A stretch of DNA of 45,906 nucleotides from CAZRGV01 sp964599655 (GTDB taxonomy: Bacteria > Planctomycetota > Planctomycetia > Isosphaerales > Isosphaeraceae): NCBI GenBank assembly GCA_964599655.1, contig CAZRGV010000039.1, positions 1-45,906 on the forward strand, in the 5' to 3' direction. The notes beneath the pieces are model-generated. The model was given only the letters and a program-made list of their open reading frames with translations. It had not been told where the DNA came from and did not search any database. Shown in pieces: positions 16,481 to 24,638 of the stretch; position 1 is the first letter of the stretch; each line of letters begins with the position of its first letter. Both the position numbers and the translations under genes were made by a program.

Positions 16481-16864
16481 CTACCGCGCCGACCATGGGG
16501 CGTCGGAAAATCCTTCGGTGGTTTTCGAGGCATAATCGGACGGGGGCCGTTCGTCGGGTAGATCCTGCGGGGGCTCGTTTTCCTCGTCGGCCTTCACAAT
16601 CCGATAATGCCGCCAGGCCAGCACGATCGTCGTGACCAGCGCGGTGATTAAAGAGCCCGTCGCCGCGCTGAGCAGGATGACGATGCCGATCGAGCTCGTT
16701 GGCTGGCCCAATCCGAACGGAAAATAGATCGTGACCTGCTGGTTGTTGTAGAGGACGAACCAGAGCAGGATGCCCAGCACGATCGCCGCGCCGATCAGCC
16801 GGCGGTAAACCCAGAAGGTTCGGATCAATCCGGCCGATTTGCGACGCTTGTACGGGCCGACCAT
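16481..16864 (-). CDS. LapA-domain inner membrane protein
   Basis: This 127-residue protein has two membrane helices, about 21-38 (IGAAIVLGILLWFVLY) and 57-83 (SSIGIVILLSAATGSLITAL). Between them is the LapA-type stretch NNQQVTIYFPFG. The C-terminal tail of about 40 residues is acidic and cytosolic. LapA (DUF1049) proteins in other bacteria help assemble or tether lipopolysaccharide-related components, but the family is poorly defined and the role here is inference. It starts 17 bases after the prepilin peptidase stop. Confidence 0.7.
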   Translation of the reverse strand: MVGPYKRRKSAGLIRTFWVYRRLIGAAIVLGILLWFVLYNNQQVTIYFPFGLGQPTSSIGIVILLSAATGSLITALVTTIVLAWRHYRIVKADEENEPPQDLPDERPPSDYASKTTEGFSDAPWSAR

Positions 16865-16881
16865 GGCGACACCTCCATCGT

Positions 16882-17811
16882 TCAGGGTTCTCGTCCCAGG
16901 AGGAACCGGAACAGTTCGGTCAGGGTCGAGAAGAGTGGGCGGGCCCAGCCCGGCCAGAGCCAGGGCCAGGAGAGCATGAGCGTCAGGGCCGCCAGGCTCA
17001 GATAAGGCCCGAAAGGGATTTCGCGGTCGGCCCCCGAGATATTGCGGCGGGCGAGGATTTTACCGGCCATCAGCACGAGCTTCCAGACGGCGTGCGCCAG
17101 TCCGAAGAACGGGGCGATGAAGAAGGTCAGCACGGCCGCCTGCCAGCCGAGAAACGCGCCGATCATCGCCATCAAGGTCACGTCGCCGAAGCCCATCGCC
17201 TCGCGACGCAGGGCAAGACCCGCGACGATTCGAACGGCCCAGACCAGGCCGCCGCCCACGGCCCATCCCAGCAGGCCGACCGCCAATCCGCCGCCGAAGG
17301 TCGAGGCCGTTCCCGGCTCGGGCCGCACGTCCGGTACAATCGCCCCGAGCAGAAGTCCGAGGACCATGCCCGTGACCGTCACCTCGTCGGGAATGATGAA
17401 CAGGTCGTAGTCGATGAAGGTGGCCACGACCAGGAGCGACAGCAGGACCAGGTGGTAGAGCATCCGCAGGAAGTCGTCACCACCGAGCATGCCTCGGGCT
17501 CCGAAGACGATGTCGGTGAGATAGACCGCGACGAAGAGCAGGCCGACCAGGGCCTCGATCAGCGGATAGCGCGCCGAGATGGGCAGGCCGCAGCGGCGGC
17601 AGGCTCCTCGCAAGAACAACCAGCCGACGATGGGCACGTTGTCGCGCGCCGCGATCGGGTTCAGGCACTTCGGGCAGTGCGACGCCGGCCAGATGACACT
17701 CTTTTGCCAGGGGATGCGGTAAACGCAGACGTTGACGAAGCTGCCGACGACCGCGCCGACGGCGAAGATCCAGAGGCCGCCGACCAGATACGTCAGGGCG
17801 ATCGTGTTCAT
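16882..17811 (-). CDS. Prepilin peptidase / N-methyltransferase (type IV pilus or type II secretion)
   Basis: This integral membrane aspartyl protease cleaves prepilin-like leaders and may N-methylate the new terminus. The product is 309 residues. It has the GSFVNVCVYRIP start, the zinc tetrad (CPKC at 46-49 and CRRC at 71-74), and catalytic Asp residues in FIDYDLFIIPDE and in GFGDVTLMAM. About eight helices are predicted. The ATG at 17811 overlaps the aroK stop as ATGA and has GAGGGTG upstream. The pairing with aroK suggests translational coupling, although the functions are unrelated. No pilin gene lies nearby. Confidence 0.93.
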   Translation of the reverse strand: MNTIALTYLVGGLWIFAVGAVVGSFVNVCVYRIPWQKSVIWPASHCPKCLNPIAARDNVPIVGWLFLRGACRRCGLPISARYPLIEALVGLLFVAVYLTDIVFGARGMLGGDDFLRMLYHLVLLSLLVVATFIDYDLFIIPDEVTVTGMVLGLLLGAIVPDVRPEPGTASTFGGGLAVGLLGWAVGGGLVWAVRIVAGLALRREAMGFGDVTLMAMIGAFLGWQAAVLTFFIAPFFGLAHAVWKLVLMAGKILARRNISGADREIPFGPYLSLAALTLMLSWPWLWPGWARPLFSTLTELFRFLLGREP

Positions 17812-18389
17812 GCGCCGGCCACCCTCAACGGAGCGGAACACCAGCAAGACCATTGCTCCCGGATCTCGTCCGCGACCTGCTCGGGACTCCGGCCGTCGGT
17901 TTCCACGACGGCGTGCGCGACCTCCTGGTAAAGCGGTGTTCGGGCCTGGAGCACGCTGGCGATCTCGTCGATCAGGCCAAGGGAGGTCAGGGCGGGCCGG
18001 TCGGCCGGGTCGAGTCGGAGGCGGGCGGCCAGGGTCGCGGGATCGGCCTTGAGCCAGGCGACGAATCCGAAGCGTCGCAAGGCGAGGCGGTTCGACTCTC
18101 GAAGAATGACCCCGCCGCCCGTCGCGACGACCGCGCCGGGATCACGGGCCAGGAGGTCGCGAAGGGTCGCCTCTTCCTCATCCCGAAACGCCGCCTCGCC
18201 GTTCTGGGCGAAGAACTCGGCGATCGGTCGGCCAAGCCGAGCTTCGAGCACCCGATCGGCGTCGGCGAAGGGCCGCCCGATCCGCTCGGCGAGGAGGCGT
18301 CCGACGGTCGATTTCCCCGTACCTCGATAACCGACCAGAGCCAGGCCGAGTTGGGGGGAACTCACCAACGGGTTGGGAGAGAAGGTCAT
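17808..18389 (-). CDS. aroK: Shikimate kinase
   Basis: The enzyme phosphorylates shikimate with ATP to give shikimate-3-phosphate in the aromatic pathway. The product is 193 residues. It has Walker A GYRGTGKST (about 20-28), the shikimate-binding region FADADRVLEARLGRPI, FRDEEEATL, and the GGG motif in VVATGGGVILRE. The C-terminal 10 residues (CSAPLRVAGA) are not conserved and seem only to extend into the overlap with the prepilin peptidase. The AroD-AroE fusion gene lies 132 bases upstream, so consecutive pathway enzymes are adjacent. Confidence 0.95.
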   Translation of the reverse strand: MTFSPNPLVSSPQLGLALVGYRGTGKSTVGRLLAERIGRPFADADRVLEARLGRPIAEFFAQNGEAAFRDEEEATLRDLLARDPGAVVATGGGVILRESNRLALRRFGFVAWLKADPATLAARLRLDPADRPALTSLGLIDEIASVLQARTPLYQEVAHAVVETDGRSPEQVADEIREQWSCWCSAPLRVAGA

Positions 18390-18521
18390 CGCGTCTGGGC
18401 CTGCCGAGCGTCGTCGAGGAAATCGCGCGCAAGCAAGCGGCTCTCACGAATAGGCAAAGAGCAAGTGACGAGACCTCCTGGCCGTCGTCTGAAACGCGGA
18501 CGAATCGTCGGGGAAAATCGT

Positions 18522-20018
18522 TCAATCCTTCACCGCGCTGAGTTTCGCCTTGAGGGTGTCTCGCATCAGGTCGTAGGGTGCTTCCTGACCGGTGTAGTAC
18601 TGGAACTGCAAGGCGGCCTGGTGGATGAACATGTCGACGCCGGTGATCGTGGCGCAGTTGTGCTCGCGGGCGAGCTTGATGAACAGGGTGTTCTCGGGAT
18701 GATAGACGGTGTCGAAGACCAGCATTCCTTCCCGGAAGGCGGCGGCCGGCACGGGACTGGCGTCGACGTCGGGATGCATACCGACTGGGGTGCAGTTGAC
18801 CAGGATATCGCACAAGGTGCCGGCGCGCATGCCCCACGATGTGGACCGGCAGTTGAGTTCCTCGGCCAGGGTGTTGGCCTTCTCCTCGTTGCGGCCGCAG
18901 ATGGTTACGCCGGCGCCTCGACGAACCAACCCGGCGGCCACCGTGCGAGCCACGCCGCCCGAGCCGAGAATCAGAACCTGCTTGTCCATCAGAGGGCTGA
19001 CCGACCCCTCGATCGCGCCGCCGAGAGCGTCTTCGAGGGTATCCATGGCCGCGCGATAATCCGTGTTGTGGCCGATCCACTTCCCGTCCTGGTTGACGAC
19101 GGTGTTGCACGCCCCGATCCGCTCGGCCGCCTTGTCGATCGTGTCGAGCAGCGGGATGATCGCTTCTTTGTGGGGGATCGTGACGCTGAAGCCCTTCAGG
19201 TCGAGCCATTTGAGGGCTCCGAGCGACTCCTTGAGCGAGTCCTTGGGGATCAGGAACGGGACCATCACCTTGTTGAGCCCCAGGTGGCGGAAGGCGGCGT
19301 TGTGCACGGCGGGGCTGAGGCTCTGGGCGATCGGGTCGCCGATGACGCCGTAGACTTCCGTCTGGGCGTTGATCTGATCGTAGAAGTAGTCGCTTTTGAG
19401 GGTTTCGAGGAAGGGCATGCCGGGCGCGAAGGTCCGGTCGGGATTGAATCCGGCGTAGGTGAACGGCGCGCCGAACTTCGCACCGAGGATGCGGGTGAAG
19501 ACACCGAGCGGCCCCATGGCGATGCCGAGCGTCGGGACCTCGGCCCTGGCCACCATTTCGAGCATTCGCGAGGCGTCGGCGACGGTGTGGGCCATCGCGG
19601 CGATCTTGACGATGTCGGCGTCGAGATCTTGAATCCGGCGATGCAGGTCGTCGAGATCCTCGGGCATTTTCTTGAAGTCGTGGTAGCTGATGATGCGCTT
19701 GGTGTTGCCGAACTTGGGTCGCGGGATCTTGTCGGCGATGTCCATTTCGAGGTCGACGTACGAGACGCCGGCGACAATCGCCTCGCGGAGCAGTCGCTGG
19801 CGGCGGAGCTCGTCGCCCCGCCAGATGCCGCCGTCGATCCCTCGCCGCACGGTGAAGACGACCGGCGTGGGCCGCTCGGAGAGAATGCGCTTGAGGTCCG
19901 GCTCGCGCCGGAGGCAGTCGATTCGCAGCTCGACCAGGCCGGCTCCGGCCGCGGCGGCGGCCTGCCACTCCTCCAGGAGCATTCGATGCCGGCCTCGTCC
20001 GATGGTGACACAAATCAT
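18522..20018 (-). CDS. aroDE: Bifunctional 3-dehydroquinate dehydratase (type I) / shikimate dehydrogenase
   Basis: This 498-residue fusion catalyses two consecutive shikimate steps. Residues 1 to about 220 are a type I dehydroquinase. The Schiff-base Lys is in DADIVKIAAMA, the catalytic His is in IISYHDFKK, and the end of the domain includes PLGVFTRILG. Residues about 223-495 are AroE: GVIGDPIAQSLSPAVHN, the catalytic Lys in FSVTIPHKEAI, NTDYRAAM, and the NADP-binding GSGGVARTVAAGL. Such fusions are known in plants and in some planctomycetes and chlamydiae. The ATG at 20018 gives a conventional N-terminus. Confidence 0.95.
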   Translation of the reverse strand: MICVTIGRGRHRMLLEEWQAAAAAGAGLVELRIDCLRREPDLKRILSERPTPVVFTVRRGIDGGIWRGDELRRQRLLREAIVAGVSYVDLEMDIADKIPRPKFGNTKRIISYHDFKKMPEDLDDLHRRIQDLDADIVKIAAMAHTVADASRMLEMVARAEVPTLGIAMGPLGVFTRILGAKFGAPFTYAGFNPDRTFAPGMPFLETLKSDYFYDQINAQTEVYGVIGDPIAQSLSPAVHNAAFRHLGLNKVMVPFLIPKDSLKESLGALKWLDLKGFSVTIPHKEAIIPLLDTIDKAAERIGACNTVVNQDGKWIGHNTDYRAAMDTLEDALGGAIEGSVSPLMDKQVLILGSGGVARTVAAGLVRRGAGVTICGRNEEKANTLAEELNCRSTSWGMRAGTLCDILVNCTPVGMHPDVDASPVPAAAFREGMLVFDTVYHPENTLFIKLAREHNCATITGVDMFIHQAALQFQYYTGQEAPYDLMRDTLKAKLSAVKD

Positions 20019-20070
20019 CGCCGCACTTGACTTCCGGGGTTACGAGAGACCAACGCCTGGACGGGGCTCC

Positions 20071-20099
20071 ATTGTACGATGGGCCGATCGCGAGACGAA
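20071..20099 (-). promoter_or_regulatory. Candidate promoter of aroDE-aroK
   Basis: On the minus strand TACAAT (20076-20071) lies 17 bases after a weak TTCGTC (20099-20094), about 53 bases upstream of the aroDE ATG. The -10 is good and the -35 poor. Confidence 0.35.
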
Positions 20100-20171
20100 A
20101 GGGGGACCTTCACAATGTCGGTCGGACCTGTCCAGGGCGGCCGTGTCCCGTTCTCGTGCTCTGGGGGCTCC

Positions 20172-20498
20172 TCAATGCCTGGAAAACAGCTTCAGTCCGA
20201 TGATTCCGGCGGCGATCAAGCCGACGCAGACGAAGCGTGCCGGTTCGGCGGGCTCCTTCAAGATCAGGATGCCAAGCAGGAACGTACCGATCGTGCCGAT
20301 GCCGGTCCAGACCGCGTAGGCCGTTCCCATGGGCAAGGCGCGCTGGGCCAGGAGCAGAAAAAGCCCGCTGCCGAGAATCGAGCCGACCGCGAAGACCGCC
20401 GGCCAGAACCGGACCGAACCCCCGCTCCAGGCAAACTTCAGGCCGATCGGCCAGCCCATCTCCATCAAGCCGGCCACGACGAGAAACACCCAGGCCAT
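20172..20498 (-). CDS. SMR-family exporter, SugE/Gdx-like
   Basis: This 108-residue, four-helix small multidrug resistance protein works as an antiparallel homodimer with proton exchange. Glu13 in VAGLMEMGWPIGLK is the essential central carboxylate. The W16-x(3)-LK pattern resembles the SugE/Gdx subgroup, which exports guanidinium, more than EmrE. Further on come AYAVWTGIGTIGTFLLGI and the C-terminal AGIIGLKLFSRH. Paired SMR systems have two adjacent genes; here there is one, as expected for Gdx. No guanidine riboswitch is clear in the 92-base upstream spacer. Confidence 0.85.
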   Translation of the reverse strand: MAWVFLVVAGLMEMGWPIGLKFAWSGGSVRFWPAVFAVGSILGSGLFLLLAQRALPMGTAYAVWTGIGTIGTFLLGILILKEPAEPARFVCVGLIAAGIIGLKLFSRH

Positions 20499-20590
20499 GC
20501 GATCGTACCCTCCCGTGTCGTTCGGTCGTTGTGAGAGTCGGGACCATCCGGCGTGACGGTTTCGGGCATGCCGGAACCATTCGTCGGACG

Positions 20591-22567
20591 TCAGATTCGT
20601 CCGAATTGCCGCTCGAGCTCGGCCTTGGTGAAAACCAGGGCCGTCGGCCGCCCGTGAGGACAGTGATGCGTGTTGGCGGCCAGGTGGCGACGTTCGAGCA
20701 GGGCCGAAACCTCCTCGGGGGAAAGGCGCTGACCCGCCTTCACGGCGGCCTTGCAGGCGACCATGTTTAGCATGTTTTCGAGCACGGCGTCGGCCGTCGG
20801 TGACAGCGGACTGGAGTGAAGGTGTTCGGCCAGGTCGCGAAGTAGTCGATCGGGCGGGACGTGCCGGAGCATGGCCGGTGTGCTCGTGACCAGCACGGTG
20901 TCGCCGCTGAAGGGTTCGATCTCCAGGCCGAGCTTTCCCAGAACGTCGCGGTGCTGGAGCACTTCCGCCGCCTCGGCCGCCGGGAGGTCGATTGGTTCGG
21001 GCACCAAAAGCCGCTGTGATTCGACCCCGCCCCGCTCGACCCGGTTCTTCAGCTCCTCGTAGAGAATCCGCTCATGCAGCGCGTGCTGATCAATGACCAC
21101 CATCCCTTCGTCGGTCTCGGCGATCAGATAGCTGTCGTGAACCTGTAGCGCCTTCGGCGATGGGGCGAGCGATTCGCTAGAAAGCAGGCTGGGAGCCGTG
21201 GAGACATTTCCGGAATTCGGCACGACCACGGGTTCCGGGGTCTCGACGGTTGCTTCGCGTTCTTCCGACTCGCTCTCCGTGAACTCGTCGAACGGCGAAG
21301 CGGCCCTGGCAGGCGGAGTGGGCGGTAGTCGACGGACCCAGTCCGGCTCGGGCCGACCTCCCGCGTAACCCGGAGTCGGATACGCCTGGAAAGACGGGGC
21401 GACCGGCGCCGTCGAGGTTCCCGAGGACGAGAACCAGGAGGCGACCTCCTGACGCTCGTCGGGTCTCGTGGCCAGCCCGGATGTTGTCGACCCTGGGAAG
21501 GAAGTCGACTTTGCCGGACCTGTGGAGGAGGGTTCCGCCGTGGTGCCGGTAGGGGGGGCCTGGAGCCTGCTGTGCAGGTCGCTGGAGAGAAACGTCTGCC
21601 GCACGGTGGAGAGAAGCTGGCTGTAGATCCGGTGGCCGTCTCGGAACCGGACCTCGATCTTGGTCGGATGAACGTTGACGTCCACTTCCTCGGGCGGGAT
21701 GTCGAGGAAAAGGAAGGCGACCGGCTGGCGGCCGACCATCAAGAGTCCCCGGTACGCCTCCGACAGGGCGTGACCCAAGGAACGGTCGCGGACGAACCGG
21801 CCACCGATGAAGAGATACTGCCCCTTGGCGCTTGACCGGCTCTGCGAGGGATGCGCGACGTAGCCCCAAAGGTGGATCGACTCCAGCCGGCTTTCGACCC
21901 AGAGCAAGGAGTCGGCCAGCTCGTGGCCGAAGAACCGGGCAACGCGATCCTTGATCCCCGTCGAAGCGGGCAGGTCGTGCACGGTCTTGGAACCCGATCG
22001 GAGCGTGAGGTGAACGGTCGGGTGGGCCAGGGCGAGCCGGGTGAACATGTCGGCGACGTGGGAGCCCTCAGTCGCGTCCGACTTGAGGAAGGTGCGACGG
22101 ACGGGCGTGTTGTAGAAAAGGTTGCGCACCTCGATGACCGTTCCAGGCGCTCCACCGCAATCTCGGATCTCGCCCGGGACGCCGCCTTCCACCGTAAGCT
22201 CCGAACCGGCAAGGGCGTCGGCCGTCCGGGTCTGGCAGCGGACCCGCGAGACCTCCGCGATCGCGGCCAGGGCTTCCCCCCGAAATCCGAGCGTCTGGAT
22301 CCGGTGAAGGTCCTCGGCACTGGCCAGCTTGCTGGTCGCGTGCGGCCGGAAGGCGAGCGGCAGATCGTCGCGGTCCATGCCTCGGCCGTCGTCGGCGACA
22401 CGGATCAGGTCCTTTCCGCCTCGCTCGACGGTGACCTCGACCCGAGACGCGCCGGCGTCGATGGCGTTCTCGAGCAGTTCCTTGACCACGCTGGCCGGTC
22501 GCTCGACCACCTCGCCCGCGGCGATCTGGTTGATGACCGACGGCGGTAGTTCCCGGATGATCCCCAT
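20591..22567 (-). CDS. mutL: DNA mismatch repair protein MutL
   Basis: This GHKL-ATPase mediator of mismatch repair links MutS recognition to strand nicking. The product is 658 residues. N-terminal motifs are IAAGEVVERPASVVKEL, DAGASRVEV, DDGRGM, TSKL and TLGFRGEALA, followed by GTVIEVRNLFYNTPVR. A Ser/Thr/Pro-rich linker spans about 350-470. The C-terminal dimerisation domain has the endonuclease metal motif DQHALHERILYEE, then ACKAAVKAG and CPHGRPT. It should therefore nick DNA itself, as in bacteria lacking MutH. The ATG at 22567 has AGGAGGA upstream and follows a TATAAT promoter; upstream in-frame codons would overlap that promoter. Confidence 0.96.
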   Translation of the reverse strand: MGIIRELPPSVINQIAAGEVVERPASVVKELLENAIDAGASRVEVTVERGGKDLIRVADDGRGMDRDDLPLAFRPHATSKLASAEDLHRIQTLGFRGEALAAIAEVSRVRCQTRTADALAGSELTVEGGVPGEIRDCGGAPGTVIEVRNLFYNTPVRRTFLKSDATEGSHVADMFTRLALAHPTVHLTLRSGSKTVHDLPASTGIKDRVARFFGHELADSLLWVESRLESIHLWGYVAHPSQSRSSAKGQYLFIGGRFVRDRSLGHALSEAYRGLLMVGRQPVAFLFLDIPPEEVDVNVHPTKIEVRFRDGHRIYSQLLSTVRQTFLSSDLHSRLQAPPTGTTAEPSSTGPAKSTSFPGSTTSGLATRPDERQEVASWFSSSGTSTAPVAPSFQAYPTPGYAGGRPEPDWVRRLPPTPPARAASPFDEFTESESEEREATVETPEPVVVPNSGNVSTAPSLLSSESLAPSPKALQVHDSYLIAETDEGMVVIDQHALHERILYEELKNRVERGGVESQRLLVPEPIDLPAAEAAEVLQHRDVLGKLGLEIEPFSGDTVLVTSTPAMLRHVPPDRLLRDLAEHLHSSPLSPTADAVLENMLNMVACKAAVKAGQRLSPEEVSALLERRHLAANTHHCPHGRPTALVFTKAELERQFGRI

Positions 22568-22597
22568 GTCGCTTCGTCCTCCTGGCGGTTCGAGGCC

Positions 22598-22624
22598 ATT
22601 ATACCATTTGATCGCCTGTACAGG
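22598..22624 (-). promoter_or_regulatory. mutL promoter with palindrome over the -35 region
   Basis: On the minus strand a perfect TATAAT (22603-22598) lies about 30 bases upstream of the mutL ATG. A perfect 10-bp palindrome CCTGTACAGG (22615-22624) sits about 12 bases before it, overlapping the -35/spacer area where no strong TTGACA exists. Confidence 0.55.
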
Positions 22625-22760
22625 AAAATCCCCGGCGAACCCGAGGCTGGGGTGCGGTGGGGGAGCATCCCTGTCGAATACGATCCGCCGTGAATCTCCA
22701 GCGGCAGCACGGCGCTCGATCGAGAGACGACTGATCGCACGCATGTTTACGCAATGCCTC

Positions 22761-22789
22761 TTGGCGGGCCGATCCGCGACCCTTATACT
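22761..22789 (+). promoter_or_regulatory. Sigma70-type promoter of the apbE operon
   Basis: TTGGCG (22761-22766) and TATACT (22784-22789) are separated by 17 bases. The start near 22796 gives a long leader of about 230 bases before the apbE ATG. Confidence 0.55.
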
Positions 22790-23027
22790 TGTTCCCGCCG
22801 GGGAGACGTCGCGTTGCGAAAGGATTCCAGGAGGGAACGCCGAGGGGGTTTGATGGGCCTCCGAAGTGGGTTCCGACGCTAACAATCAAAGATCCACGGC
22901 CTGGCGGGAACGTATCGCGGTCTTGCGACGACAACGAACGGCTCAGGGCAACGCGGGATCCATCGATCGCGCGCTCTGTGGAGACCCTGAGAACGACCGG
23001 GAACCGACGCGGGGGAGAGAAGGAACC

Positions 23028-24638
23028 ATGAGGGCTCATGCCTCACGATGGATCGTCGGTGTGCTGGGAGGGTGGTTTCTCCTTGCGATCGGCGATCGGG
23101 CCGCCGCCTCGGAGACGTACTCGTTCTATCACGACAACGTGATGGGAACCTCCATGGAGTTGCAGGTCCAGGCCGCTTCGGAGGACGCCGCCCGGGCCGT
23201 CGAGTCGCGCGTACTGCACGAGATCGATCGGCTCTCCCGCATCTTTAGCGGCTACGATCCACAGAGCGAGTTTTCGAGATGGCAGGCCGGTCCTCGGCAA
23301 CCGACGGTCCTCTCCGCCGAGCTTTTCGAACTCCTTCAGGCGTGCGATCAGTGGCGAGCGAAAAGCGGCGGCGCCTTTGATCCGAGGGTCGAACTCCTCT
23401 CACGGCTCTGGTCCAATGGCGCCCGGCGGAACCAATTGCCGACCGAGGCGGAGCTGGACCGTGCCAGAGACCAGTTGAGTCGTCCCGCCTGGCGACTCGA
23501 CCCGGAGCGCCGGACCGCCGAACGGCTCTCGGACGGCCCGCTGAGCCTCAACGCGATCGCGAAGGGATATATCCTCGAGCGAGCGTGCGAGGCCGCGACG
23601 AACGGTCATCCCGAGGTTCAAGGCCTGCTGCTGAACGTGGGAGGAGACCTTCGCGTCTGCGGTTCCACGGTGGGGTCGATCGGCATCAGCGCTCCGAAAG
23701 CGGGGTCGGAGACGACGGAGCCGTTGGCGTTGGTCGAGGTCCAGAACCGCGCGGTGGCCACGAGTGGGAACTATCAGCGAGGGTGGAGTATCCAGGGGAA
23801 GTGGTACTCGCATGTTCTCGACCCGAGGACCGGTCGACCCGCGGAGGGGATCGCGAGCGCTTCGGTCATCGCCGAGCGGTCGGCCGACGCCGACGCCCTG
23901 GCCACGATCTTCAACGTGCTTTCCCCCGAGGAAAGTCGGACCCTCGCGAACTCGATTCCGGGTGTGGAATGCTTGATCATCACGACCGAGGGTCGGATGG
24001 TCCGGAGCGATGGGTGGCGGCGTTACGAACGAGCCAGGACGTCGCCCGTCGCCCTCGCCGACACTCGAGAGCCCTCGGACGCGAAGCTCGACAAGGGCAT
24101 CGCTGACGACGGCAACGAGGCGAAGGCCACGACTCAAGCCTCGTGGGGGGATGACCATGAGCTGGTCATCCATTTCGAGATCAACCGCCCCGAGGGAGAG
24201 GCCCGGCGACGTTACCGGCTTCCCTATGTCGCGATTTGGGTGGAAGACGAAAAGGGGTTTCCAGTACGAACACTGGCGCTCTGGGTCTCGCTCGGCGGCG
24301 CGGGGCCCGACCGTTGGCTGCCCGATCTGAAGCGATGGTATCGAAGCGACAGGGCCCGTCGCGAGGTCGACAAGACCGACATGGTTCACGCGATGGCCAG
24401 GGCCACCGCCCCCCCCGGCAAGTATTCCGTCATCTGGGACGGCAAGGACAACCACGGCAAACCGTTGCCGGGCGGCTCTTACACAATCTACATCGAGGCC
24501 GTCCGGGAACACGGAACCTATCAGAGTATTCGCAAGCCTGTTACGCTCCCCAGCACACCGTTCGCCGAGGATCTGAAGGGGAATGTCGAGATCAAATCCG
24601 CCTCGATCGAGTATCGTCGAAAGACTCCGGCAAAGTAG
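23028..24638 (+). CDS. apbE: FAD:protein FMN transferase fused to a DUF2271 domain
   Basis: This 536-residue exported protein has a signal peptide (about 1-27, WIVGVLGGWFLLAIGDRAAA). Residues 30-330 are ApbE, which moves FMN from FAD onto Ser/Thr of secreted proteins. It shows MGTSMELQV, FDPRVELL, LNAIAKGYI, VGGDLRV, ATSGNYQR, HVLDPRTGRP and ADALATIFN. After a linker, residues about 375-530 match DUF2271: YVAIWVEDEKGFPVRTLALW, WLPDLKRWYR, PPGKYSVIWDGKD, GGSYTIYIEAVREHGTYQ. DUF2271 and ApbE are usually separate neighbours; here they are one chain. The position where DUF2271 proteins often have a TGAT-like flavinylation site reads MARAT, so its own modification is uncertain. The ATG at 23028 has GGGGGAGAGAAGG upstream. 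It overlaps or abuts the PepSY gene. Confidence 0.9.
   Translation: MRAHASRWIVGVLGGWFLLAIGDRAAASETYSFYHDNVMGTSMELQVQAASEDAARAVESRVLHEIDRLSRIFSGYDPQSEFSRWQAGPRQPTVLSAELFELLQACDQWRAKSGGAFDPRVELLSRLWSNGARRNQLPTEAELDRARDQLSRPAWRLDPERRTAERLSDGPLSLNAIAKGYILERACEAATNGHPEVQGLLLNVGGDLRVCGSTVGSIGISAPKAGSETTEPLALVEVQNRAVATSGNYQRGWSIQGKWYSHVLDPRTGRPAEGIASASVIAERSADADALATIFNVLSPEESRTLANSIPGVECLIITTEGRMVRSDGWRRYERARTSPVALADTREPSDAKLDKGIADDGNEAKATTQASWGDDHELVIHFEINRPEGEARRRYRLPYVAIWVEDEKGFPVRTLALWVSLGGAGPDRWLPDLKRWYRSDRARREVDKTDMVHAMARATAPPGKYSVIWDGKDNHGKPLPGGSYTIYIEAVREHGTYQSIRKPVTLPSTPFAEDLKGNVEIKSASIEYRRKTPAK

Larger units (their letters stand above)
22568..23027. other. Divergent intergenic region mutL / apbE
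   Basis: There are 460 bases between divergent genes. The region holds the mutL promoter on the minus strand and an apbE promoter on the plus strand. About 230 bases of apbE leader show no gene and no riboswitch I can recognise. Confidence 0.6.

Noticed and set aside
20499..20590. Guanidine-II riboswitch before the SMR exporter
   Set aside because: Two ACGA strings are present, but the flanking bases do not form the required paired hairpins.
22797..23027. FMN riboswitch in the long apbE leader
   Set aside because: The conserved FMN-element blocks are absent; only small unstable stems are visible.
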